Part shown: positions 1-5,033 of the stretch, piece after piece
Numbering within the stretch: position 1 is the stretch's first letter
Layout: each line of letters begins with the position of its first letter
Assembly (NCBI GenBank): GCA_024681215.1
Contig: JAILBG010000096.1
Location: 1-5,149, forward strand
DNA length: 5,149 bases
Source: RUG563 sp024681215
Lineage (GTDB): Bacteria; Bacillota; Clostridia; Christensenellales; Aristaeellaceae
Direction of reading: 5' to 3'
Notes under the pieces: generated by a model
The model's input: only the letters and a program-made list of their open reading frames with translations
Databases searched by the model: none
Told to the model about the DNA's origin: nothing
Translations under genes and position numbers: made by a program

Positions 1-573
1 GAAAACGATCGTCAGAACGACCGTCAGAACGATCGGCAGGATCGCCCCTTCGAGCGCCGTGACCGTCGGGAACGCCGGGATCGGGAAGAGCCCGTCAGCG
101 AATGGAAAGAACGCCTGGTGGCCCTGAACCGCGTAACCAAGGTTGTTAAGGGCGGTAAGAATTTCCGCTTCGCCGCGCTGGTCGTGGTGGGCAACGAAAA
201 GGGTCAGGTCGGCGCCGCCATCGGCAAGGCCAAGGAAGTGCCCGAAGCCATCCGCAAGGCCAAGGAAGCCGCCATGAAGCATCTGGTCACCGTGCCCTTT
301 GAAGGCACCACCATTCCCCACGCCATCGACGGCCTGTACGGCACCGCCAAAGTGGTGCTGCTGCCCGCCGAAGAAGGCGCCGGCGTTATCGCCGGCGGCG
401 GCGCCCGCGCCGTGCTGGAGCTGGCCGGTGTGAAGGACATCCGCACCAAGACCTTCGGCACCAACAACCGCATCAACACCGTGAAAGCCACGCTGGAAGG
501 CCTCAAGGGCCTGCGCAATGCCGAAACCGTTGCCAAGATGCGCGGCAAAGCGGTGGAAGATATTTTAGGCTAA
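1..573 (+). CDS. rpsE: 30S ribosomal protein S5 (5' end outside window)
   Basis: S5 lies on the solvent side of the small subunit near the S4 and S8 contacts and takes part in decoding accuracy and mRNA unwinding. The reading frame is open from base 1, so the GTG at 118 is an internal Val codon (the LVALNRV strand), not the start. The visible 190 residues comprise a charged Arg/Asp/Glu-rich extension (residues 1-33 of the visible part), then the double-stranded-RNA-binding S5 domain with the VVKGG loop and FRFAALVVVG strand, then the C-terminal domain (AVLELAGVKDI, NNRIN, ATLEGL, RGKAVEDIL). Where many S5 proteins have GGPVR or GGAMR, this one reads GGGAR. The typical family length is about 166 residues; this protein is longer at its N-terminus. 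It ends in TAA, 15 nt before rpmD. Identification is certain; the true start is not visible. Confidence 0.97.
   Translation, partial: ENDRQNDRQNDRQDRPFERRDRRERRDREEPVSEWKERLVALNRVTKVVKGGKNFRFAALVVVGNEKGQVGAAIGKAKEVPEAIRKAKEAAMKHLVTVPFEGTTIPHAIDGLYGTAKVVLLPAEEGAGVIAGGGARAVLELAGVKDIRTKTFGTNNRINTVKATLEGLKGLRNAETVAKMRGKAVEDILG
4..39 (+). repeat. Three tandem 12-nt units inside the S5 N-terminal extension
   Basis: Three consecutive near-identical 12-mers (4-15, 16-27, 28-39; consensus AACGAYCGKCAG) encode repeated Asn-Asp-Arg-Gln. Differences are single bases, two of them at silent third positions. The array may begin upstream of the window. It looks like slippage expansion within a low-complexity coding segment. 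Confidence 0.85.
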
Positions 574-588
574 GGAGGAAATGGAAAA

Positions 589-771
589 ATGAAACTGAAA
601 ATCACTTTGACCAAATCCCCCATCGCCGCTCTGCAGGTGCATAAGGATACCGTGGCCGCGCTGGGCCTGCGCAAGGTCGGCATGACGGTCGTTAAGGAAG
701 ACAATCCCTGTGTCCGCGGCCAGATTTTCCGCGTGAAGCACATGGTGAAAGTCGAAGAAGTAAACGAATAA
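589..771 (+). CDS. rpmD: 50S ribosomal protein L30
   Basis: This encodes a 60-residue L30, the usual bacterial length, a small protein bound to 23S rRNA in the large subunit. The N-terminal strand KLKITLTKSPI, the helix ending LGLRKVG and the conserved DNP..RGQIFRVKHMVKVEEV segment match the family over its whole length. The ATG at 589 is chosen because GGAGGAA (574-580) sits at suitable distance. An earlier ATG at 581 runs into a stop after two codons. The gene sits between rpsE and rplO exactly as in the standard spc operon, so cotranscription is expected. Confidence 0.97.
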   Translation: MKLKITLTKSPIAALQVHKDTVAALGLRKVGMTVVKEDNPCVRGQIFRVKHMVKVEEVNE

Positions 772-785
772 GGGAGGGACCCCCC

Positions 786-1226
786 ATGAAATTGCATGAG
801 TTGCAGCCGGCTATCGGCTCGACGGCTGCCCCGAAGCGTCTCGGTCGAGGCGTAGGCTCTCAGCTGGGCAAAACCTCCGGTAAAGGCCACAAGGGCGCCA
901 AGGCGCGCTCCGGCGGCGGCAAGCGCCCCGGATTTGAAGGCGGCCAGATGCCTCTGACCCGCCGCCTGCCCAAGCGCGGCTTTACCAATATCTATTCCAA
1001 GGAATACGCCATCGTGAACGTGTCCGACCTGAACGTGTTTGAAGATGGCATGACCGTTACCGTCGAAACCCTGATCGACGCCGGTCTGATCAAAAAGGTT
1101 CTGGACGGCGTGAAGGTGCTGGGCGGCGGCGAACTGACCAAGAAGCTGACCGTGTCTGTTGACAAGGTGACTGAGTCTGCGAAGCAGAAGATCGAAGCGA
1201 TTGGCGGGAAAGTCGAGGTGAAGTAA
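786..1226 (+). CDS. rplO: 50S ribosomal protein L15
   Basis: This encodes a 146-residue L15, a normal length for the family. L15 has a long basic, glycine-rich N-terminal tail that threads into 23S rRNA and a globular C-terminal domain. Both are visible: the tail at residues about 18-65 (RLGRGVGSQLGKTSGKGHKG, then RSGGGKRPGFEGGQMPL) and the L15 signature near the C-terminus (KVLGGGELTKKLTVSVDKV followed by A, then IGG). The Shine-Dalgarno is GGGAGGG at 772-778, followed by a run of six C directly before the ATG. Its stop lies only 2 nt from the secY ATG, so secY is probably translationally coupled to it. Confidence 0.98.
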   Translation: MKLHELQPAIGSTAAPKRLGRGVGSQLGKTSGKGHKGAKARSGGGKRPGFEGGQMPLTRRLPKRGFTNIYSKEYAIVNVSDLNVFEDGMTVTVETLIDAGLIKKVLDGVKVLGGGELTKKLTVSVDKVTESAKQKIEAIGGKVEVK

Positions 1227-1228
1227 CG

Positions 1229-2494
1229 ATGTTGGAAACCCTGCGTAACGTCTGGCGGGTTCCCGAGCTCCGGAAAAAGGTGCTCTACACGTTCTTCATG
1301 CTGCTGATCTTCCGTCTGGTCAGCGTCATCCCCGCGCCCGGCGTAGATGTGGCTGCTGTGCAAAGCGCCATGGCGAATTACGATATGCTGGGTCTGGTCA
1401 ATATGATGACCGGCAACGCCTTCAGCCAGATGACCATTATGGCCATGGGTATTTCTCCCTACATCAACGCCAGCATCATCATGCAGCTGCTCACCATCGC
1501 CATCCCGGCGCTGGAGCGGCTGCAGAAGGAAGGCGGCGAAGAGGGCAAGAAGAAGATCAATAAGATCACCCGGTACGTCACCGTAGGTCTTGCCGCCCTG
1601 CAGGCCATCGGCATCATCGCCGGCCTGGGCGCCATCAAGGCCAGCTACAAGAACGTGTTCGGTTATCTGTCCATCGGCATCATCATGGCCGGCGGCACCG
1701 CCCTGGCCATGTGGATCGGTGAAAGGATCACAAAGAACGGCATCGGCAACGGTGTTTCCCTGCTGATCTTTGCCGGCATCATTTCCAACCTGTTCAACGG
1801 CATCGTGTCCACCACCGCCGGTATCTTCAACGGCACCGCCACCGTGGGCAACCTGGTCGTGATCCTGCTGACCACCCTGATCATCCTGGTGGTCGTTACC
1901 TTCGTGGATATGGCGGAACGCCGCATCCCGGTCATGTACGCCAAGCGCGTGGTGGGCCGGAAAATGTACGGCGGCCAGAGCACCCATATCCCGCTGAAGC
2001 TGCTGAGCGTCGGCGTGCTGCCCCTGATCTTCGCCTATTCCTTCATGGCGTTCCCGGGCACCATCTTCGCGATGTTCGGCACCTCCTCCGGCGCGTATCA
2101 GTGGTGGCAGTCGAATATGAACCAGACTTCCTTCTGGTACATGCTGATCTGCGCGCTACTGATCATCGCCTTCTCCTACTTCTACACCTCCATCACCTTC
2201 AACCCCCAGGATATCGCCAAGAATATCCAGCAGCAGGGCGGTCACATCACCGGTATCCGTACCGGCAGCAAAACGGTGGAATTCCTCACCCGGACTTCCA
2301 ACCGCCTGACCCTGTTCGCGGCCCTGTTCCTGGCCATCCTGTCCACCATCCCCTCCCTGCTGACGGTTTGGACTGAAGCGCAGATCCCCTACGGCGCCTC
2401 TTCCATCCTGATCGCGGTGAGCGTGGCCATCGAGACGGTGCGCCAGGTGGAGAGCCAGATGGTGATGCGCAATTACAAAGGTTTCCTTGGCTAA
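1229..2494 (+). CDS. secY: Preprotein translocase channel subunit SecY
   Basis: SecY is the pore-forming subunit of the SecYEG translocon in the cytoplasmic membrane, exporting proteins with SecA and inserting membrane proteins with the signal recognition particle. The 421 residues show ten hydrophobic segments at roughly 18-36, 70-92, 117-136, 145-164, 172-198, 206-227, 257-283, 302-320, 360-379 and 388-405. Both family signatures are present: MGISPYINASIIMQ in segment 2 and IGERITKNGIGNGVSLLIF entering segment 5. The cytoplasmic loops that contact the ribosome and SecA are intact (AERRIPVMYAKR near 229-240; PQDIAKNIQQQGG with IRTG near 326-345), as is the C-terminal MRNYKGFLG. No strong separate Shine-Dalgarno is seen beyond GAGGTG (1215-1220) inside the end of rplO, which fits coupling. 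The gene is complete. Confidence 0.98.
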   Translation: MLETLRNVWRVPELRKKVLYTFFMLLIFRLVSVIPAPGVDVAAVQSAMANYDMLGLVNMMTGNAFSQMTIMAMGISPYINASIIMQLLTIAIPALERLQKEGGEEGKKKINKITRYVTVGLAALQAIGIIAGLGAIKASYKNVFGYLSIGIIMAGGTALAMWIGERITKNGIGNGVSLLIFAGIISNLFNGIVSTTAGIFNGTATVGNLVVILLTTLIILVVVTFVDMAERRIPVMYAKRVVGRKMYGGQSTHIPLKLLSVGVLPLIFAYSFMAFPGTIFAMFGTSSGAYQWWQSNMNQTSFWYMLICALLIIAFSYFYTSITFNPQDIAKNIQQQGGHITGIRTGSKTVEFLTRTSNRLTLFAALFLAILSTIPSLLTVWTEAQIPYGASSILIAVSVAIETVRQVESQMVMRNYKGFLG

Positions 2495-2501
2495 GCTCAA
2501 T

Positions 2502-2524
2502 ACCCAGCCGGTTTCCGGGTGGGT
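2502..2524 (+). other. Hairpin 1 after secY
   Basis: Bases 2502-2511 pair with 2515-2524 around a TTT loop: about nine base pairs interrupted by one G-G mismatch. It begins 8 nt after the secY stop and abuts hairpin 2 with no spacer. Role is not evident; it could be a 3'-end stabiliser or processing site for the upstream ribosomal-protein transcript. Confidence 0.5.
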
Positions 2525-2577
2525 GCGGGAGGGGGCTTTTGAAACAAAAGCCTCCTCCCGCCTGTCTCCGTTTTTTT
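2525..2577 (+). terminator. Strong hairpin plus offset T-tract between secY and adk (partial terminator or attenuator)
   Basis: Bases 2525-2541 pair with 2545-2561 in a 17-bp stem containing a single G-U pair (2533 with 2553) and an AAA loop. Seven T follow at 2571-2577, but nine bases separate stem and T-tract, which is not the classic intrinsic-terminator spacing. Because adk, map and infA lie downstream with no promoter seen in this gap, complete termination is unlikely. Partial termination, mRNA processing or a translation switch for adk are all possible. The 3' arm carries CCTCCTC (2551-2557), an exact complement of the adk Shine-Dalgarno. Confidence 0.5.
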
Positions 2578-2587
2578 CGATCCCACC

Positions 2588-2594
2588 GAGGAGG
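2588..2594 (+). promoter_or_regulatory. adk Shine-Dalgarno with a complementary segment upstream
   Basis: GAGGAGG lies 8 nt before the adk ATG, an ideal site. It can pair exactly with 2551-2557 and, adding one G-U and one A-T pair, over nine positions (2588-2596 with 2549-2557). That pairing competes with the hairpin 2525-2561. Confidence 0.7.
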
Positions 2595-2602
2595 TTGGCA
2601 AT

Positions 2603-3232
2603 ATGAACCTGATCTTCCTGGGCCCTCCCGGCGCCGGCAAGGGCACCCACGCGCAGCTGCTGATGAACGAACTGGGCATCCCCCAGATCTCCACCGGCGA
2701 TATGCTCCGCCAGGCCATAAAAGCGGGCACCGAAATGGGCCTCTCCGCCAAGCGGTACATTGACGCCGGCGAGCTGGTGCCGGATGAAGTGGTCATCGGC
2801 ATCGTGAAGGAGCGCCTGGCCGCCGACGACTGCAAGAACGGCTACATCCTGGACGGGTTCCCCCGGACGGTGAAGCAGGCCGAGGCGCTGGATCAGTTCG
2901 CCCGCATCGACGTGGCGCTGAACATCGCCCTGGACGACGAAGTGATCATCAACCGGCTGGCCGGCCGGCGGGTGTGCCTCAAGTGCGGGGCCACCTACCA
3001 CACCAGCACCATGAAGGGCGACAAGTGCCTCAACTGCGGGGATCCCCTGGTGCAGCGCAGGGACGACGCGCCGGAAACGGTGAAGAACCGCCTGGCCGTC
3101 TATGCGGCCCAGACAGCGCCCCTGATCAGTTATTACCAGCAGAAAGGCCTGCTCAGGACCGTGAAGTGCGAGGCCGACGCCTCCGTGCAGGACAATTACG
3201 CCCGGGTACGGGAAGCGCTGGGGCTGAAATGA
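2603..3232 (+). CDS. adk: Adenylate kinase with zinc-type LID
   Basis: Adenylate kinase catalyses ATP + AMP = 2 ADP in the cytoplasm. Its 209 residues begin with the P-loop GPPGAGKGT (7-15), followed by the AMP-binding STGDMLR segment (30-36) and DGFPRT (84-89). The LID has CLKC (125-128) and CLNC (142-145), a four-cysteine zinc site, then QRRDD (151-155) with the LID arginines. Only 13 residues separate the two CxxC pairs, against 16 in the B. subtilis-type LID, so the zinc loop is slightly shorter. The ATG is fixed by GAGGAGG eight bases upstream and by the P-loop position. The stop overlaps the map start (ATGA), implying coupled translation. Placement after secY is common in Firmicutes. 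Confidence 0.98.
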   Translation: MNLIFLGPPGAGKGTHAQLLMNELGIPQISTGDMLRQAIKAGTEMGLSAKRYIDAGELVPDEVVIGIVKERLAADDCKNGYILDGFPRTVKQAEALDQFARIDVALNIALDDEVIINRLAGRRVCLKCGATYHTSTMKGDKCLNCGDPLVQRRDDAPETVKNRLAVYAAQTAPLISYYQQKGLLRTVKCEADASVQDNYARVREALGLK

Positions 3233-4008
3233 TCAGTTTGAAGAATCCCGATCAGCTGGCGAAAATGCGCAGCGCGGGGCATCTGCTTTACGACGTGCTG
3301 ATGGCCGCCCGGGAGTTCGTCTCCCCCGGCATCACCACCATGGATCTGAACGCCTTCGTGGACGAAAAGATCCGCAAAGGCGGCGGCATCCCCACGGAGC
3401 TGGGATACTGCGGGTATCCCGCCTCCATCTGCGCCTCCGTGGACGACGAGGTGGTGCACGGCATCCCCTCCAGGCACGTGACGCTGAAGGAAGGCAGCAT
3501 CATTTCCGTGGACGTGACGCTGGCCCTGGACGGCTGGCAGGCGGACAGCGCCTTTACCGCTCCGGTGGGGAAGATCAGCGAGGACAAACAGAAGCTGATC
3601 CGCGTCACGGAGGAATGCTTCTGGAAGGGCGCCCGGGCCGCGGTGAACGGCAACCGCATCGGCGATATCGGCCACGCGGTGCAGTCCCACGCCGAGGCCC
3701 ACGGCTACGGCGTGGTGCGGGACCTGACGGGCCACGGCATCGGCCGGGAAATGCACGAAGACCCTTCGGTGCCCAATTTCGGGTTTCCGGGCCACGGCGT
3801 GCGCATCCGCCCCTGCATGACCTTCTGTGTGGAGCCCATGATCGCCATGGGCACCTGGCGGGTGCACCAGCTGGCGGACGGATGGACCATCGTCACCAAC
3901 GACCATGCCCCCGCCGCCCATTACGAGCACACCCTGGCGGTGACGCCCCATGGTCTGCCGGAGCTTCTGACGCTTCCGGGAGCCGTCTGGAAGGAGGCGG
4001 AAGCGTGA
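3229..4008 (+). CDS. map: Type I methionine aminopeptidase
   Basis: This enzyme removes the initiator methionine from nascent proteins at the ribosome. All five metal ligands of the family are visible: Asp95 (SVDVT), Asp106 (QADS), His169 (GHGIG), Glu202 (VEPM) and Glu233 (YEHT), with substrate-side His78 (VVHGIP) and His176 (MHEDP). At 259 residues it is slightly longer than the usual 248-252, mainly in the C-terminal tail (LPGAVWKEAEA). The ATG at 3229 is chosen because it overlaps the adk stop by 4 nt and places the conserved N-terminus (ISLKNPDQLAKMRSAG) at residue 2. The frame stays open upstream, but that reading is only the shadow of adk. No strong Shine-Dalgarno precedes it, consistent with coupling to adk. 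It lacks an N-terminal SH3-type zinc extension. Confidence 0.98.
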   Translation: MISLKNPDQLAKMRSAGHLLYDVLMAAREFVSPGITTMDLNAFVDEKIRKGGGIPTELGYCGYPASICASVDDEVVHGIPSRHVTLKEGSIISVDVTLALDGWQADSAFTAPVGKISEDKQKLIRVTEECFWKGARAAVNGNRIGDIGHAVQSHAEAHGYGVVRDLTGHGIGREMHEDPSVPNFGFPGHGVRIRPCMTFCVEPMIAMGTWRVHQLADGWTIVTNDHAPAAHYEHTLAVTPHGLPELLTLPGAVWKEAEA

Positions 4009-4307
4009 AACCGCCGATTTTGCCCGGTTACGCAGTTTTTTCAAAAAAAGGGCGTGACAAAGGCAGGTACTTTGTGGTATTATATGATTTGGACGCCGAT
4101 TTTGTGATGATCTGCGACGGGGATGCCCGGAAGCTGGATCATCTCAAGAAAAAACGGCGCAAGCACCTGGCCGCCTGCCCCTACGAGTTCCCGGAGCTCC
4201 TGGAAAAATACAGGGCGGGGCAGCTCAAGGACAGCGACGTGCGCAAAGCATTGTACCCCATCGTGACCAAGGGCGCGCAGGCGCCGACAGAAAACAGGGA
4301 GGGTTAA
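4005..4307 (+). CDS. KOW-type (L14e-like) RNA-binding protein
   Basis: This encodes a 100-residue basic protein resembling the small KOW-domain proteins found between map and infA in many Firmicutes, annotated as L14e/L6e/L27e-like. The KOW-like core is residues about 6-45: PGYAVFSKKGRDKGRYFVVL, then FVMICDGDARKLDHLKKKRRKHL, with a Lys/Arg-rich stretch at 46-53. The C-terminal part contains a short helix and the SDVRKAL motif. The exact role is not established; association with rRNA or ribosomes is an inference from the domain and the neighbours. The GTG start at 4005 overlaps the map stop (GTGA) and has a strong AAGGAGG (3991-3997) seven bases before it. Codons 11-29 are noticeably AT-richer than the surroundings, coinciding with a promoter-like sequence. 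Confidence 0.9.
   Translation: MKPPILPGYAVFSKKGRDKGRYFVVLYDLDADFVMICDGDARKLDHLKKKRRKHLAACPYEFPELLEKYRAGQLKDSDVRKALYPIVTKGAQAPTENREG
4036..4083 (+). promoter_or_regulatory. Putative internal sigma-A promoter with UP-like tract, upstream of infA
   Basis: Within the KOW gene, GTGACA (4054-4059; 5 of 6 to TTGACA) is followed after 18 nt by TATTAT (4078-4083; 5 of 6 to TATAAT). The -10 is preceded by TGG (4075-4077), an extended -10. T6-C-A7 (4036-4049) lies directly upstream of the -35, where an UP element binds the RNA polymerase alpha subunit. In this GC-rich window such an AT-rich island stands out. Transcription would start near 4090, giving a leader of about 220 nt before infA. Sequence match only; the tract also encodes protein. 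Confidence 0.55.
4297..4303 (+). promoter_or_regulatory. infA Shine-Dalgarno supporting a TTG start
   Basis: GGGAGGG sits 10 nt before the TTG at 4314 and overlaps the last codons of the KOW gene. Upstream of this TTG the infA frame has only two codons before a stop (4305-4307), neither a recognised start, so the TTG is the only start that gives full-length IF1. Confidence 0.75.
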
Positions 4308-4313
4308 ACTGAT

Positions 4314-4535
4314 TTGTCCAAGGACGACGTGATCGAAATGGAAGGCAAGGTCATTGAGGCGCTGCCCAATGCCATGTTCCAGGTTGAACTGCCCAACGGG
4401 CACCGCATCATGGCCCACATTTCCGGCAAGATGCGCATGAACTTCATCCGGATCTATCCGGGCGACAAAGTGACCATCGAACTCTCCCCCTACGACCTGA
4501 CCCGCGGCCGCATCACGTGGCGCAGCAAGAATTGA
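4314..4535 (+). CDS. infA: Translation initiation factor IF-1 (TTG start)
   Basis: IF1 binds the A site of the 30S subunit and helps IF2 and IF3 select the initiator tRNA and start codon. The 73-residue product is a single S1-type OB-fold matching IF1 end to end: SKDDVIEMEGKVIEALPNAM, VELPNGH, AHISGKMRMN, IRIYPGDKV, ELSPYDLTRGRITWR. Length is normal (72-73). It starts with TTG six bases after the KOW stop, preceded by GGGAGGG (4297-4303); the start is fixed because the conserved Ser-Lys-Asp-Asp begins at codon 2. Weak start codons can limit expression and make it sensitive to initiation-factor levels; whether that applies here is inference. A promoter-like sequence lies about 230 nt upstream in the KOW gene. 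Confidence 0.98.
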   Translation: MSKDDVIEMEGKVIEALPNAMFQVELPNGHRIMAHISGKMRMNFIRIYPGDKVTIELSPYDLTRGRITWRSKN

Positions 4536-4562
4536 TTCCACACCCCAAAGGAGGTAATTCCC

Positions 4563-4676
4563 ATGAAAGTCCGTCCTTCTGTGAAGCCGATCTGCGAAAA
4601 GTGCAAGATCATCAAGCGCAAGGGCCGCGTAATGGTCATTTGCGAAAACCCCAAGCATAAGCAGCGCCAGGGCTGA
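4563..4676 (+). CDS. rpmJ: 50S ribosomal protein L36 (zinc-binding form)
   Basis: This 37-codon gene encodes L36, the smallest large-subunit protein, beginning MKVRPSVKPIC and ending KHKQRQG. Cys11, Cys14, Cys27 and His32 form the CCCH zinc ribbon, so this is the zinc-containing rather than the zinc-free paralogue. AAAGGAGGT (4547-4555) lies seven bases before the ATG, a near-perfect Shine-Dalgarno. It follows infA by 27 nt, the usual Firmicute arrangement. What is unusual is downstream: instead of rpsM within a few dozen bases, a 367-nt non-coding stretch follows its stop. Confidence 0.97.
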   Translation: MKVRPSVKPICEKCKIIKRKGRVMVICENPKHKQRQG

Positions 4677-4689
4677 CCCGCCCTGCTGC

Positions 4690-4746
4690 GGGAGCGCCGT
4701 CCCGGACGCCTTTTTCCCTGAGAAAGACGCCGGGGACGGCGTTCCC
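4690..4746 (+). other. 14-bp hairpin immediately after rpmJ
   Basis: Bases 4690-4703 pair with 4733-4746 over 14 bp with one G-U (4694/4742). Further inner pairs include 4710-4715 with 4721-4726, closing on a CCCTG loop. It begins 14 nt after the rpmJ stop. No T-tract follows, so it is not a standard terminator as a whole. A smaller alternative hairpin in its 5' half (4694-4699 with 4703-4709, one bulged A) is followed by TTTTT at 4711-4715, resembling a weak terminator. Confidence 0.65.
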
Positions 4747-4785
4747 ATGGCCGCCGGGCGTTCGCCCGGAAACGAATGCGGAATG

Positions 4786-4832
4786 GCGAAGAAGGGTTGA
4801 CCTTCGCTGAAACGCCTTCAGGCCGGAACCCT
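4786..4832 (+). other. Candidate H-type pseudoknot in the rpsM leader
   Basis: Stem 1 is 4786-4791 with 4802-4807 (6 bp). Its loop contains AGGGTT (4793-4798), an exact complement of AACCCT (4827-4832), giving a 6-bp stem 2. Connectors of 1, 3 and 19 nt fit the classical H-type geometry. A competing local stem (4791-4795 with 4801-4805) is also possible. Confidence 0.4.
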
Positions 4833-5026
4833 ATTCCTTATCTGCCGACATGCCTGCGTGGGCGGCTGCCCGGACGCGATTCTTCCGTTCGGGACCATGC
4901 TGGCTGTCAAACAGCCCCAGGCCCGATCCTTTCGGGCGGCAACAGGCGGGCTGCCTGCGGGCGGAGCCAAGTTATCTACGCCTTGGCCCGCGTCCCCGGG
5001 TGCGCCCCACCACCACAGAATCATTT

Positions 5027-5033
5027 GGAGGTG
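5027..5033 (+). promoter_or_regulatory. rpsM Shine-Dalgarno, possibly partly masked
   Basis: GGAGGTG lies 10 nt before the rpsM ATG. It can pair with 5008-5014 (CACCACC) at six of seven positions, with one central A-A mismatch and a 12-nt loop, which could reduce ribosome access. Confidence 0.65.

Noticed and set aside
118..120. GTG as start of rpsE
   Set aside because: The codon falls inside the conserved LVALNRV strand and the frame is open to the window edge; it lacks a Shine-Dalgarno.
772..785. Possible pairing of GGGAGGG with the C-run before rplO
   Set aside because: Only about three base pairs can form with a sensible loop; too weak to call.
992..1987. Long minus-strand frame of 331 codons opposite rplO and secY
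   Set aside because: It is the antisense shadow of two certain genes; the His/Asp/Gly-rich translation has no family resemblance. The same holds for minus-strand frames at 2156-3001, 3196-4044 and 4080-4748.
4716..4724. CTGAGA motif resembling a TPP riboswitch core
   Set aside because: The other conserved TPP segments (GGGGTGC-type start, ACCTGATC-type region) are missing and the motif sits in a hairpin loop; the downstream gene is ribosomal.
4797..4837. TTGACC and TATTCC as an rpsM promoter
   Set aside because: Spacing is 29 nt and the -10 is poor; no other acceptable pair is seen in the gap.
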